A stretch of DNA of 64,000 nucleotides from Salicibibacter cibi (GCF_016495865.1 NZ_CP054706.1:3162001-3226000); one strand, 5' to 3'. Positions 1-9,671 are shown, counted from the stretch's first letter. Notes: generated by a model not told the origin, from the sequence alone. Numbers and translations: made by a program.

Positions 1-474
1 CTCGTCCTTCCAATGTTTCGTTTCATTCATGACTTTTTGCATTGGAAATGGTTCTTCATGTTTTCCGCGTTTAGCGATTGTAATATGCGGACGAAACGAT
101 CGTTTCTCTTTATTAAAACCTGCCTCAACACACCCTTTCGTCACTACGGAATGAAGATCAAGCAACGGCTCACTTCTCTTGACACCGGCGAATAACACTC
201 GCGGCCGTTCCTCCTTGCCAAAAACCCCGGCCTGATGTAATTGCACATCGAAAGCAGAGATTTGCTGCACCAACGCCGGCAACCTTTCAAATAGGAGTTC
301 CAGTTTTTCATCAGCAACTTCCCCAAGAAAAAAGAGCGTCATATGATAGTCACGACTGTGGGTAATAGATGTAAAAGATTGCAATTCATGTAACTTGGTC
401 AGCTCATGGATGGCTCGCCGCACATGCTCCGGTACGGAAAGCGCCAAGAAATAATGCGAGTGTTGACCTTCCAT
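1..474 (-). CDS. thpR: RNA 2',3'-cyclic phosphodiesterase (2'-5' RNA ligase family), 3' end cut by window edge
   Basis: The frame is open from an ATG at 474 to the window edge (158 residues, no stop), so this is the N-terminal ~85% of a protein that is usually ~180-190 aa. Both signature HxT motifs are visible: H44-M-T followed by a hydrophobic run ending FLG, and H130-I-T. These are the twin catalytic histidine motifs of the 2H phosphoesterase superfamily, which opens 2',3'-cyclic phosphates on RNA ends. A GGAGG sits 8 nt before the ATG, which fixes the start. It is divergent from the cysteine synthase gene with a ~100-bp shared promoter region. The physiological substrate cannot be read from the sequence. 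Confidence 0.85.
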   Translation of the reverse strand, partial: MEGQHSHYFLALSVPEHVRRAIHELTKLHELQSFTSITHSRDYHMTLFFLGEVADEKLELLFERLPALVQQISAFDVQLHQAGVFGKEERPRVLFAGVKRSEPLLDLHSVVTKGCVEAGFNKEKRSFRPHITIAKRGKHEEPFPMQKVMNETKHWKDE

Positions 475-574
475 CACATATACCTCCATATGTTATAGTA
501 TTATCATAACGCAAATTTGCTACATTTAACATGGCATAATGAGCATGAAACATAATGAATTGGAGATGAACACG

Positions 575-1504
575 TTGTCTGTTTATACAAATGTCTCAGC
601 GCTCGTCGGCGACACACCTTTGGTGCGTTTAAATCAAATACCGGATCACCGCGGGGCAGATGTTTACTTAAAACTGGAATTTCAAAATCCGAGCGGAAGC
701 GTTAAAGACAGGGCTGCGCGTGAAATGATTGTGCAAGCGGAGGAAAGCGGCAAGTTGAATGACGATTCAACCATTATTGAGCCGACATCCGGCAATACAG
801 GCATTGGACTCGCGATGAATGCCGCCGCTAAAGGATATGCTTGCATTTTAACAATGCCGGATACGATGTCGCTTGAGCGCATCAATATTCTTAAAGCCTA
901 CGGCGCTAAAGTTGCCTTAACGCCCGGAGACAAAAAGATGCCGGGAGCGATTGAGAAAGCCCATGAATTGGCGAAAGAAATCCCGAACAGTTTTATCCCG
1001 ATGCAATTCGAAAATGAGGCAAATCCCGATGCCCACCGGACATCTACAGCGCTGGAAATTAAAGAAGCCGTGGACACGATCGGCCGTCCGCTAAAGGGAT
1101 TTGTGGCTGCTTCCGGAACCGGGGGAACGATCACCGGAACAGGGGAAACGTTACGATCCTATTATTCGGATCTCGCCATTCATGTTGTCGAACCAAAAGG
1201 TTCTCCCGTACTGTCCGGCGGAAAGCCGGGACCACATAAGCTTGTTGGCACTTCCCCGGGGTTCGTGCCGCCAATCTTAAATGAGAAAATCTATGACCGC
1301 ATCGATGCGATCAACGACGAACATGCCTACGAAACCGTCCATGCCCTTGCCCGTAAAGAAGGCATCCTCGTGGGGCCGTCGTCAGGCGCAGCTTGCTTTG
1401 CAGCGCTCGAACTCGCCAAGCAATTCCAACCCGGAGAAATTGTCGTAGCAATCGCCTGTGATACCGGTGAGCGGTATTTATCTACGGATTTGTTTGATCA
1501 GTAG
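575..1504 (+). CDS. cysK: Cysteine synthase (O-acetylserine sulfhydrylase)
   Basis: A PLP enzyme of the OASS/cystathionine beta-synthase fold, making cysteine from O-acetylserine and sulfide. The PLP lysine lies in PSGSVKDR (residue ~44 from the chosen start), followed by the substrate loop TSGNTG (~71-76) and the phosphate-binding GTGGTITG. Length (~309 aa) is normal. The frame is open back to an ATG at 539, but homologues begin near the sequence VYTNV, and a GGAG (562-565) lies 9 nt before the TTG at 575, so TTG575 is preferred; ATG566 overlaps the Shine-Dalgarno spacing. No riboswitch or clear terminator is seen. Substrate assignment (O-acetylserine rather than another beta-replacement substrate) is by family. 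Confidence 0.88.
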   Translation: MSVYTNVSALVGDTPLVRLNQIPDHRGADVYLKLEFQNPSGSVKDRAAREMIVQAEESGKLNDDSTIIEPTSGNTGIGLAMNAAAKGYACILTMPDTMSLERINILKAYGAKVALTPGDKKMPGAIEKAHELAKEIPNSFIPMQFENEANPDAHRTSTALEIKEAVDTIGRPLKGFVAASGTGGTITGTGETLRSYYSDLAIHVVEPKGSPVLSGGKPGPHKLVGTSPGFVPPILNEKIYDRIDAINDEHAYETVHALARKEGILVGPSSGAACFAALELAKQFQPGEIVVAIACDTGERYLSTDLFDQ

Positions 1505-1674
1505 AGCGTAGTGCCTTAGCGCAAATTTTCACACACTTTTTTCTTTACGGTGCTTTTCTTTCTGTTGTATAATAGAAAAAATACAGGGAAGTGGCGCGGG
1601 GAAATCCCGTGCCGGTCCAAAGATAGACAGAGGGCATGTTTCCCGATTCCAACACTACCTGAGGAAGTGGTTAC

Positions 1675-1896
1675 TTGCAATCTTCAACCGACCGCATGCT
1701 CACCCGCATTAAGTCGATTTACTTGTTTATGAGTAAAGAAGGAAGAACGGTGACAACGCAAGAACTGGTTGATGAATTCGGCACTACTCAACGTACAATC
1801 CAGCGCGACCTCAACGTACTGGAATATAACAATCTCGTCCATAGCCCCAGCCGTGGCAAATGGATTGCGAAAAGAAAAAAAACACAGGCGTCATGA
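1675..1896 (+). CDS. Small DeoR-type helix-turn-helix protein
   Basis: A 73-residue protein consisting of little more than a DeoR N-terminal winged HTH: LTRIKSIYLFM, then TVTTQELVDEFGTTQRTIQRDLNVLEYNNLV, the usual recognition helix of DeoR/HTH_11 proteins. There is no effector-binding domain, so it either acts as a minimal DNA-binding protein or as a partner subunit; similar stand-alone ~70-aa HTH proteins occur in Bacillus. The start is TTG, preceded by GAGGAAGTGG. It stands alone and is followed by an intrinsic terminator at 2014. The regulated target is unknown. Confidence 0.7.
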   Translation: MQSSTDRMLTRIKSIYLFMSKEGRTVTTQELVDEFGTTQRTIQRDLNVLEYNNLVHSPSRGKWIAKRKKTQAS

Positions 1897-2013
1897 CATC
1901 CAGATAACAGAAAATCAGAAGTCAGAGGTCAGATGCATGAAAGGAATTCTCCGGCATCCGGTGTCTTACATCCGGAATGACAGATGTTTACCAACGGAAT
2001 TAAAAGCAACTCA

Positions 2014-2042
2014 CCAGCCGTGTTTTACGGCTGGATTTTTTT
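2014..2042 (+). terminator. Intrinsic terminator after the DeoR-type gene
   Basis: A perfect 8-bp stem (CCAGCCGT / ACGGCTGG) with a 5-nt loop is followed by a run of seven T. It closes the 1675-1896 transcript and insulates the downstream transporter gene. Confidence 0.85.
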
Positions 2043-2184
2043 GTCGGTGATCGTGTAGCACTATGGCAGGAACCAGTTTAAAACGAAAATCATCAGGGTA
2101 CCTCTGCATTATACGGGATATCTTCAAGGAGGCGTCTATGAATTAGAAGATCGTTCATTCTAATACTGGGGGTTTCTGAAAGAA

Positions 2185-3741
2185 ATGAACAGACAAAGGC
2201 GAAAACAAACGATCATAGATTTTAACATTTTCACACCGTCAATAATAATCATTTTGGGCGTCAGCATCCTTTTTGCCATGTATACCGATGAATCGATGGC
2301 ATTATTGGATTCCATATTTAATACAATCGTGGACACGTTCAAATGGGGATATTTATGGTATGCCCTGATCATTTTAGTTATCGGTTTATACTTATCCTTT
2401 TCCAAATACGGGCAAGTTGCCTTGGGCGATCCGATGGAAAAACCGAGATTTTCATTATTTGCATATGCTTCCATGTTAGTTGCCATGGGACTCGGGGCAA
2501 CGATTATGCGAACCGCGATCATTCAATGGAGCGAAGTCGCAATCGACCCTCCTTTTGGACTTGAACCGGGATCTTCGGAAGCGATCCTCGCGGGGAACGC
2601 GTACAGTATGTTTTTATGGAGCTTCCAGACATTTGCCGTCTTTGTTATGGTAGCGCCCGCCATGGCTTATATCATACATGTGCGAAAAAAACCGAAAATG
2701 CGCATTTCCGAAGCTTGCCGGGTCATCTTCGGCGATCGTTTCACAGACGGTTTAGGCGGCATTGTGCTGGATACACTTTTTATGGTCAGTATCCTTGCAG
2801 GTGCAGCCGTAACCCTGGGACTTGGAACACCGATCGTTACTTCCAATTTAGCCGAATTATTAAATATTGAAGTCACATTTCCTTTTACGATGATTGTCAC
2901 AATCATTTGGGTGGCGATGTTTTCCGTCAGTGCTTACGTCGGCATCGAAAAAGGGATTAAAAAGCTAAGTACGCTAAATATGTACCTCGCCGGTCTACTG
3001 GCATTATTTATCATCATCGTAGGACCAGGGTTGTTTATCATGGATTTTTTCACAGACTCGGTCCGTTATCTATTCTCTAATTATATAAATTTCTCCCTCT
3101 ATACCCATTCAATGGAATTGGAAGGCGGCACCCACATTGAAAGCCATACTGTTTTTTGGTTTGCTTATAACGCCACCTGGGCGATGCTGCACGGTTTATT
3201 TGCGGCGGTCCTTTCACGGGGCAGAACCATTAAGGAAATGATCTTGACTTATTTATTGGCGCCAATGGCACTCGCGTTGGTCGCAACAGGAGTTCTCGGT
3301 GGCTTGAGTGTCCATAGTCACATCACCGGCTCTGTACCAGTATTGGATATTGTACAGGAAGAAGGCGCGGAAGCAGCCATCCCCGTAATCTTATCTTCCA
3401 TGCCTTTCGAGACAATTGTGCTCGCTGTGTTTGTGATTATCGCTATGATTTTCATGGTAACCACCCTCGATTCAACAACGTATACAATTGCTTCTTACAC
3501 GACGAGCCGGGATATGAGCAAACAGGCGCCTCCGAAAAATGTAAGAATCATAGTGGCAGCCGTCATTACCGTTCTTGCTTTATCACTAATGAACATCGGA
3601 GGACTGGCCCCGCTGGAAGTACTTTCCGGAATTATGGGCATACCGATCATCATCATCCAGTTCCTCACCGTTTATGCAGCCATTAAAATGATGGATCAAG
3701 ATCAAGCCTGGAAATATAACGTAAGGAAATATAATGACTAA
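2185..3741 (+). CDS. BCCT-family transporter (betaine/carnitine/choline type)
   Basis: A 518-aa integral membrane protein with about 12 hydrophobic segments and the BCCT hallmark SRGRTIKE in the second half. It would import a quaternary-amine osmolyte, expected in a salt-adapted Bacillaceae. Two positions differ from canonical BCCT proteins: the TM8 tryptophan box, normally W-W/I-x-W-S-P-F, reads WAMLHGLF, and the TM3 glycine-rich stretch reads MGLGATIMRTAI. The substrate may therefore not be glycine betaine. There are no long charged N- or C-terminal osmosensing tails like those of BetP. It is monocistronic and ends in a bidirectional terminator shared with rsuA. Confidence 0.85.
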   Translation: MNRQRRKQTIIDFNIFTPSIIIILGVSILFAMYTDESMALLDSIFNTIVDTFKWGYLWYALIILVIGLYLSFSKYGQVALGDPMEKPRFSLFAYASMLVAMGLGATIMRTAIIQWSEVAIDPPFGLEPGSSEAILAGNAYSMFLWSFQTFAVFVMVAPAMAYIIHVRKKPKMRISEACRVIFGDRFTDGLGGIVLDTLFMVSILAGAAVTLGLGTPIVTSNLAELLNIEVTFPFTMIVTIIWVAMFSVSAYVGIEKGIKKLSTLNMYLAGLLALFIIIVGPGLFIMDFFTDSVRYLFSNYINFSLYTHSMELEGGTHIESHTVFWFAYNATWAMLHGLFAAVLSRGRTIKEMILTYLLAPMALALVATGVLGGLSVHSHITGSVPVLDIVQEEGAEAAIPVILSSMPFETIVLAVFVIIAMIFMVTTLDSTTYTIASYTTSRDMSKQAPPKNVRIIVAAVITVLALSLMNIGGLAPLEVLSGIMGIPIIIIQFLTVYAAIKMMDQDQAWKYNVRKYND

Positions 3742-3770
3742 GCAAGATCGGCACGGATGCCGACCTTGCT
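3741..3770. terminator. Bidirectional hairpin between convergent BCCT and rsuA genes
   Basis: A 13-bp near-perfect stem (AGCAAGaTCGGCA / TGCCGAcCTTGCT) with a 4-nt loop occupies essentially the whole 27-bp gap between the two convergent stop codons, overlapping the ends of both genes. Confidence 0.7.
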
Positions 3771-4506
3771 ATATTTCTATATCTTCAGCAATCGCTTCGA
3801 ATTCATTGGCTGTCAAGGGCCGGTATTCCCCCGCTTCCAAACGCTCATCCAATTGCACGTTACTCATGCGCACCCGTTTAAGCGCGTTCACTTGGCGTCC
3901 AATTGCTCCAAACATTCGCTTCACTTGATGGTATTTCCCTTCCGTAACCGTGATCAACAGACGAAACTCAGCTTCTTCCCGTGCCCCCTCGGAAACCTTC
4001 GCGGGCTTCGTTTCTGTTCCATCATTCAGCTGTAAACCTTCCCGCAGCGCTTGAAGCTCTTCGGGGCGTGGCCTCGCATCCAGCAATGCTTCATATTCTT
4101 TCTCAATGCCCAAACGAGGAGCCGTTAAACGATGCGCCCATTCCCCGTCAGTCGTTAAAAAAAGCAAGCCGGTCGTATCTTTATCCAGCCGTCCCACAGG
4201 GAACAATTCTTTTCTTTTATCCTTTTGGTCGATATCATCGAGTACAGTCCGATGTCGATCATCTGCCGTAGCGCTCACGCGCCCTTTTCGTTTATTCATC
4301 ATCAAATATATCGGCCCCGGATCGTAATGGATTTCCTCCCCGTTCATCGTAACCGTATCTATGTACGCGTTTAGTTTCACACTTGCATCGGTAATCGTGG
4401 CACCATTGACTTGTATCTCTTTTTTTCGCAACAGCTTTTTTACATCTTTACGGGAACCGACGCCGGCAGCTGCCAGCCACTTATCAATTCGCCATTGTTC
4501 ATCCAT
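3769..4506 (-). CDS. rsuA: 16S rRNA pseudouridine(516) synthase family protein
   Basis: An S4 RNA-binding domain occupies residues ~1-60 (WLAAAGVGSRKDVKKLLRKKEIQVNG), followed by the RsuA/RluB/E/F-type catalytic domain with the signature GRLDKDTTGLLFLT; the catalytic aspartate is D108. Length (245 aa) is normal. It corresponds to the Bacillus gene ytzG beside murJ (ytgP). It overlaps the upstream Rossmann-fold gene by 8 bp, so the two are translationally coupled and are the last genes of the murJ/ftsW-like block. Which uridine is modified is inferred from family. Confidence 0.9.
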   Translation of the reverse strand: MDEQWRIDKWLAAAGVGSRKDVKKLLRKKEIQVNGATITDASVKLNAYIDTVTMNGEEIHYDPGPIYLMMNKRKGRVSATADDRHRTVLDDIDQKDKRKELFPVGRLDKDTTGLLFLTTDGEWAHRLTAPRLGIEKEYEALLDARPRPEELQALREGLQLNDGTETKPAKVSEGAREEAEFRLLITVTEGKYHQVKRMFGAIGRQVNALKRVRMSNVQLDERLEAGEYRPLTANEFEAIAEDIEI

Positions 4507-5176
4507 CGTGATCGTCTCCCTGCCATTTTTTCAAAATTTCTTTGGCAAAGTGTCCATGGGTGCCTTTTTTATGGGCTTGCGCAATCCCGCCGGGGATACT
4601 CGCGTTCACAGATTCGATTAACGATTGTGGTACGCCTGCTTGCTGCAGCTTTTGTTCAATCGTCAAAAGTGCGCGCAAACTTTCTTCTGTAGCAACACGA
4701 TTTCCTTCCAAGACGTGATCTTCTTTCGCGATGACCGTTTTAAATGCCCCGTCGGACCAGCGTTCAAATTGTGTGCGCTTTTCTTCATTTTCGAATGCAA
4801 ACGCACCTTCACCCATTAGCCGCAATATTTCCGCGTGTCCCGCCAATTTACAAGGTGTAGCCGATTGTTTGTTGTCCACATACATACGCATCTCTGTTTG
4901 CATGATTTTCGTCGCGCAATAATAGAAACAAGTGCCCTCAGGAAAAAAACCGGCCCAACGACGGAAAAAGTCCTCGTATGCCGCTGCCGGCAAAGCAACG
5001 AGCACGCTCGCATAACGATGAAATTTCTCGGGAGGCACATAGTTGCAAGCGGGGTCCAAATCGACGACGGATTTTGTTCGGTTGTAAATATCTACGCTTG
5101 CATACGTTTTAGCGGATACCCGTTGTATAATAGCACGGGCCAGGGTGCCATAACCGACGATCAACATATAACGCAC
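4499..5176 (-). CDS. Rossmann-fold NAD(P)-binding protein of unknown function
   Basis: The 225-aa protein starts MLIVGYGTLARAI, a dinucleotide-binding beta-alpha-beta turn related to ProC/6PGDH-like folds, and has a helical C-terminal half ending in SIPGGIAQAHKKGTHGHFAKE, which resembles the dimerisation region of pyrroline-5-carboxylate reductase-type proteins. I do not recognise a specific enzyme. It is 6 bp downstream of the ftsW-like gene and overlaps rsuA, so it is cotranscribed with them. Confidence 0.6.
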   Translation of the reverse strand: MRYMLIVGYGTLARAIIQRVSAKTYASVDIYNRTKSVVDLDPACNYVPPEKFHRYASVLVALPAAAYEDFFRRWAGFFPEGTCFYYCATKIMQTEMRMYVDNKQSATPCKLAGHAEILRLMGEGAFAFENEEKRTQFERWSDGAFKTVIAKEDHVLEGNRVATEESLRALLTIEQKLQQAGVPQSLIESVNASIPGGIAQAHKKGTHGHFAKEILKKWQGDDHDG

Positions 5177-5182
5177 CTCCTG

Positions 5183-6358
5183 TCACATCTCGTTCCATTT
5201 GCGCTTGAAAACGAGGCTTTTCTCTTGTTGATTCGGTTCTTCTTTTGGTTGTGCGTGATTGTAATCCTTTTGATTTTGCAAGGATATGTTTACCAAAATG
5301 GCTGCACTTGCGAGGGACACGATTAAGGAAGTCCCTCCGTAACTGACGAATGGAAGCGGAATACCGGTAATTGGCAATAGACCACTTACCGCGCCGGCAT
5401 TAAATATAAATTGAAACATTAACTGAAAAACAATTCCGTAAGCAAGCAAGGAACCAAATAAATGCTTACAACGCACCCCGATCATGAGACCTCTAAAACC
5501 AATGATCAAAAAGCAAAGAATGACAAAGCCAACCCCGACCCAACCTGTTTCTTCGGCAATAATCGCTAAAATAAAATCGGTATGGGCTTCCGGCAAATAC
5601 CCTAACTTTTGTACACTTTGTCCAAAGCCCGTTCCGGTAATGCCACCGTTTGAAATGGATATGTAGGACTGAATAAGCTGCAAACCGAAACTGTCGTCAA
5701 ATGCGAAGGGATCACGAAAAGCAAGGATTCGGTTCATGCGGTAATCGGCCTGTGTCACAAGAAAAAGAACGACAGCCGCTGACAGTGTTCCGAGGAAAGC
5801 GAGATGCCGAAAGCGAGCGCCGGATAAAAAAACGATGACGCCGCCGACAAGTATAATCATCACTGCCGTCCCCAGGTCAGGTTGCAATAAGATGAGCGTA
5901 AATAAACCGACGACAACAATTAACGGGGGAGCCACTCCAGTTGCAAAACGATCAATATACTTTTGCTTTTGGGAATACACTTGGGCAAGGTAAATAATCA
6001 CCCCGAGCTTCACGAGCTCTGAAGGTTGCATGTTTACCCCGCCAATACTGATCCAACGGGTCGCTTCATTTTCGGCAATCCCGATAAACACAACGAGAAG
6101 CAACAAAATCACGGATACAACAATGATATATGGACTTAACGTTTTAAAATAATGGTAGCGAAAATTCATGAGCACCGCAAAAACGATGACCCCTATTCCA
6201 AAATAAATGAGTTGGCGAATAATGTAGTAAGTAGATGAATCGAAAAGATCCATAGAAAGCGGGTAACTTGCACTATACACCATGATTAGGCCAAACACAC
6301 TTAATGCAAAGACGGTTGCAATCAAGACCCAGTCAAAAGACTTTAACCGTTCAACCAT
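5183..6358 (-). CDS. FtsW/RodA/SpoVE-family peptidoglycan glycosyltransferase
   Basis: A SEDS protein with ten predicted membrane segments. Diagnostic stretches are the opening DWVLIATVFALSVFGLIMVYSAS, RWISIGGVNMQPSELVK, QPDLGTA, HTDFILAIIAEE and the C-terminal LPLPFVSYGG-type sequence (here IPLPFVSYGG). The frame opens at a GTG (6367), but the ATG at 6358 has GGGTGA 5 nt upstream and is preferred (391 aa). It polymerises lipid II glycan strands with a cognate class B PBP, and sits directly after the lipid II flippase murJ, which fits. FtsW, RodA and SpoVE cannot be told apart from this sequence alone; the division/sporulation branch is likelier than RodA. Confidence 0.85.
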   Translation of the reverse strand: MVERLKSFDWVLIATVFALSVFGLIMVYSASYPLSMDLFDSSTYYIIRQLIYFGIGVIVFAVLMNFRYHYFKTLSPYIIVVSVILLLLVVFIGIAENEATRWISIGGVNMQPSELVKLGVIIYLAQVYSQKQKYIDRFATGVAPPLIVVVGLFTLILLQPDLGTAVMIILVGGVIVFLSGARFRHLAFLGTLSAAVVLFLVTQADYRMNRILAFRDPFAFDDSFGLQLIQSYISISNGGITGTGFGQSVQKLGYLPEAHTDFILAIIAEETGWVGVGFVILCFLIIGFRGLMIGVRCKHLFGSLLAYGIVFQLMFQFIFNAGAVSGLLPITGIPLPFVSYGGTSLIVSLASAAILVNISLQNQKDYNHAQPKEEPNQQEKSLVFKRKWNEM

Positions 6359-6426
6359 ACGAATCACCCGCTTTCTGTTTTTGCTCCCTTTATTTTACCA
6401 TGGCATGATTGGATTAAAAACAAAGA

Positions 6427-8049
6427 TTACCTTCTCGGTTTCGTAAATGAAAAACGATTGCCGAGCACTTTTTCTGCCACCCCGGCTCGAATGCTCAAAA
6501 TAAAGTATAGGAGGACGCCAATCAATACGCCAAATGCCAAAATGACAACAAAACCGAACTGCCCGGTTGTATCGAACACGACCATGCCCCCTTCACGAAC
6601 GATGTATACCGACACGGCCATCACCGCCGTTATACCGAGAATGATCGCGGCATGTTTTCCGATTTGCATATATTGGTAAGCCGCAAATTTTCCAACAGCC
6701 CAGATGTTAAATCCAATCGCCAATGTATAGCCAATGATGGTAGCGACTATACCGCCAACGGCCCCAAAACTGCTGATCAACCAATAATTGAGCACAAGCT
6801 TAAAGAAAAGCCCAATACAAAGCCCGATCACAGCATATTTTTGCCGATTCATCCCTTGGAGAATTGCTGCCGTAACGGCGAAGATGGAAAACAAGATTGC
6901 CGCAGGAGCATAGTAACTCAAAATCATGCCCCCGATTTCCAAATCTTCAAGCCCGTACAAGGAAGCAAATGCCGGTATCGCTAAAATGGCCAACCCAAAT
7001 GCTGCCGGAATCGTGAAAAAAAGAATGATTTGGAAGGACTTTGTGATAAGCCCGTGCATGCTTTCCAAATCGCGGTTTGTATTGGCTTTCGTAATGGACG
7101 GAATAAGATTCACCGACATCGCTGTCGCCAATGCTACCGGGATCATGATTAATGCATGGGTTGTACGTGAAAACGCACCGAATGCCGTTTCTGCTTGTCC
7201 GGCATTTGCACCGTAGCCCTCGGTCATTGCGTCATTAAAAGTAAACAAATCAATCGCCTGAAAGAGAGGGATCGCAAGCCCAACAAGCGATAAAGGCAAA
7301 GCGTAAGCAATCAATTCTTTATACATGGATGAAAGAGGCAGCTGATAGTCCTTTTTACTTTCTCTAATTTGCTTCTGAATTCCTGCTTTTCGTTTCTTCC
7401 AAAAATAGAAAAGCACAAGCAACGAGCCCAATCCGCCGATGAATGCCCCGAATGTTGCCAGACCGACGGCCAATCCTATAGATCCTCCGAAGACTTGCAG
7501 AACGAAATATGCCGTCACCAGAATAAAAAGTATACGGGCGAATTGTTCAATCACTTGTGACGCCGCAGTTGGACCCATGGAATGAAAACCTTGAAAATAA
7601 CCTCTAAACACTGCCATTCCCGGCATGATCAACAAGGCGATGCTAACCATGCGGATCGTAAACACAACATCGCTATGGCTGTTCCCGGACGAATCCCCAG
7701 CGGGAAGCACCCAACCGGCAACGGTCGGGGCCATGATAAACAAAACCAAAAACGCGATAAATCCCGTGATCGTCATAAAAATAACACCCGATCGGAACAA
7801 GCGTTGACCCGTCACGTAATCATCGAGCGCATTGTATTTAGAGACAAATTTGGACACAGCCATCGGCACGCCGAGAGTCGCCAAACTTAATAAGATGCTA
7901 TAAGGGAGGTATCCATATTGATAAAGGGCATTCCCCTGCTGCCCGACGAGCATTGTAAAAGGTAATATGTAAATCAACCCGAGGAATCTCGAAGTAAACG
8001 TTGCCCCGGTAAGCAACATCGTTCCCCGAACAAGTTTGTTATCCGACAT
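6427..8049 (-). CDS. murJ: Lipid II flippase, MurJ/YtgP (MVF/PST) family
   Basis: A 540-aa polytopic protein with about 14 membrane segments. It starts LVRGTMLLTGATFTSRFLGLIYILPF, the N-terminal helix typical of Bacillus YtgP/polysaccharide-biosynthesis transporters, and has VLRGYFQG-like FRGYFQGFHSMGPTAASQVIEQ. YtgP is the established MurJ orthologue in B. subtilis, translocating undecaprenyl-linked cell-wall precursors. It is the first gene of a minus-strand block with ftsW-like, Rossmann and rsuA genes (59-bp gap to the next). Confidence 0.87.
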   Translation of the reverse strand: MSDNKLVRGTMLLTGATFTSRFLGLIYILPFTMLVGQQGNALYQYGYLPYSILLSLATLGVPMAVSKFVSKYNALDDYVTGQRLFRSGVIFMTITGFIAFLVLFIMAPTVAGWVLPAGDSSGNSHSDVVFTIRMVSIALLIMPGMAVFRGYFQGFHSMGPTAASQVIEQFARILFILVTAYFVLQVFGGSIGLAVGLATFGAFIGGLGSLLVLFYFWKKRKAGIQKQIRESKKDYQLPLSSMYKELIAYALPLSLVGLAIPLFQAIDLFTFNDAMTEGYGANAGQAETAFGAFSRTTHALIMIPVALATAMSVNLIPSITKANTNRDLESMHGLITKSFQIILFFTIPAAFGLAILAIPAFASLYGLEDLEIGGMILSYYAPAAILFSIFAVTAAILQGMNRQKYAVIGLCIGLFFKLVLNYWLISSFGAVGGIVATIIGYTLAIGFNIWAVGKFAAYQYMQIGKHAAIILGITAVMAVSVYIVREGGMVVFDTTGQFGFVVILAFGVLIGVLLYFILSIRAGVAEKVLGNRFSFTKPRR

Positions 8050-8268
8050 CTTTCATCAACGCACCCTTCTTGCAAAAACCGTACAATGGTTATCCCTCGT
8101 ATTTTATCATAAGTGGGGACGGGAAACGAATGTCTAAATTGTGTCGAGTTGTCATGGAACGCGCCGATTTTATCTAGCAAATTAAAAACCCCCGCGCTGA
8201 TGAAAAGCTCATTTTTATGCTATTATTAATGATAGGGATCGACTTTTTTTACAGGAAGGAGACCAAAA

Positions 8269-9213
8269 TTGGAATATCGCAATTTAGGAAACACCGGAGT
8301 AAAAGTCAGTGAAATCAGCCTCGGAAGTTGGCTCACGTATGGCGGTTATGTTGAAAAAGATGCAGCCCTTAAATCTATCCATAAAGCCTACGGACTCGGC
8401 ATCAATTTTTTCGATACCGCCAATGTCTATCGACGCGGGGAAGCAGAGAAGGTCGTCGGCGAGGCATTGCGGGAATATCCACGCGAATCATACGTACTCG
8501 CGACGAAAGTATTCAACCCCATGGGTGAAGGCCCAAACGATCAGGGGCTCTCTCGCAAACATATCATCGAACAATGCAACGCCAGCCTCCAAAGGCTCGG
8601 CCATGATTATGTCGACCTCTATTATTGCCATCGATATGACCCGGAAACCCCATTATACGAAACACTGCGCGCACTCGATGACTTGGTGCGGCAAGGAAAA
8701 GTGCTCTACATCGGCGTAAGCGAATGGTCTCCGGCACAAATTGCGGAAGCATTGCACATTGCCGACAAACGGTTGCTCGATCGCCTCGTCGTCAACCAAC
8801 CGATCTATAATATGCTCAACCGTTACATTGAAAAAGAAATCATCCCTCAAGGCGAACAACACGGCATCGGGCAAGTCGTCTTTTCTCCGCTTGCCCAAGG
8901 CGTACTAAGCGGCAAGTATCAAAAAGGCGCAGACATTCCCAAAAACAGCCGTGCTGCCGAAAATTATAAAGTGATCTCCCGCTTCCTTAACGATGAGTCA
9001 CTCGATCGCGTGGCTGAATTGCAGGAAGTGGCGGCGAAGGAAGAATTATCGCTCTCCCAATTGGCCATTGCCTGGATTCTACGTCAAACGAACGTCTCCA
9101 GTGCCCTCATCGGCGCAAGCCGCCCGGAACAGGTGGTGGAGAATGTAGAAGCAAGCGGCGTAAAACTTTCAGCCGATTCATTGGAACGGATCGAAACGAT
9201 TTTAGAAGGATGA
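8269..9213 (+). CDS. Aldo/keto reductase
   Basis: A 314-aa (beta/alpha)8 NADPH-dependent reductase. The AKR tetrad is in place: D in FFDTAN, Y in NVYRRGEAE, K in VLATKVF and H in YYCHRYDP. The C-terminal cofactor loop SALIGASRPEQVVENVEAS is typical of the Kv-beta-like / YhdN-type branch. The start is TTG with an excellent GGAAGGAG 8 nt upstream. Monocistronic, closed by a strong terminator. The carbonyl substrate is unknown. Confidence 0.87.
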   Translation: MEYRNLGNTGVKVSEISLGSWLTYGGYVEKDAALKSIHKAYGLGINFFDTANVYRRGEAEKVVGEALREYPRESYVLATKVFNPMGEGPNDQGLSRKHIIEQCNASLQRLGHDYVDLYYCHRYDPETPLYETLRALDDLVRQGKVLYIGVSEWSPAQIAEALHIADKRLLDRLVVNQPIYNMLNRYIEKEIIPQGEQHGIGQVVFSPLAQGVLSGKYQKGADIPKNSRAAENYKVISRFLNDESLDRVAELQEVAAKEELSLSQLAIAWILRQTNVSSALIGASRPEQVVENVEASGVKLSADSLERIETILEG

Positions 9214-9229
9214 ATGTCCGTTTGCCGTT

Positions 9230-9268
9230 ATCTCCCGGGAGTGGAGGGAATCTTCCGGGAGATTTTTA
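9230..9268 (+). terminator. Intrinsic terminator of the aldo/keto reductase gene
   Basis: ATCTCCCGG / CCGGGAGAT stem (9 bp) with a 16-nt inner region, followed by TTTTT. Confidence 0.8.
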
Positions 9269-9460
9269 ATATTAATGCAGGATGGTTGAATTTCTTGCTC
9301 ACATCCGAGAATGCAAACAAGAATAATTTCTCAAAAAGGGGGTCGTGGGCAGAATGACAAAATTGATGTAAATGGTTCATTCAACTACCCTTTAATAATG
9401 ATCTATCCCAGACATTCTCCCTCCTTTTGTGCGCCATACCCACAATGGGATCACGCTGTC

Positions 9461-9549
9461 ATCCCTCTAAAGATGGACATATCACTCCGAGAGGGACAGG
9501 AACCACGCTGCCGTACCTCTAAAGGATGGTTTCCCACTCTGAGAGGGAC
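9461..9549. repeat. Tandem pair, 52-bp period (array 1)
   Basis: Two diverged units start with CCTCTAAAG at 9464 and 9516, exactly 52 bp apart. Each contains an inverted repeat: CCTCT near the start and AGAGGG about 25 bp later, followed by GAC. No gene is evident here. The period equals that of three other arrays in this window. Confidence 0.7.
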
Positions 9550-9671
9550 GGTTTCGCATACTCGCCCATCCACTAGTGGCGTGTTTCAAAAGTTCCTTCC
9601 GGAAGGCGGTAACGGGGCCATTATATAAAGGATTTTATTCTACCCCCGATCTGCCCTTTCAATGCACCCGA

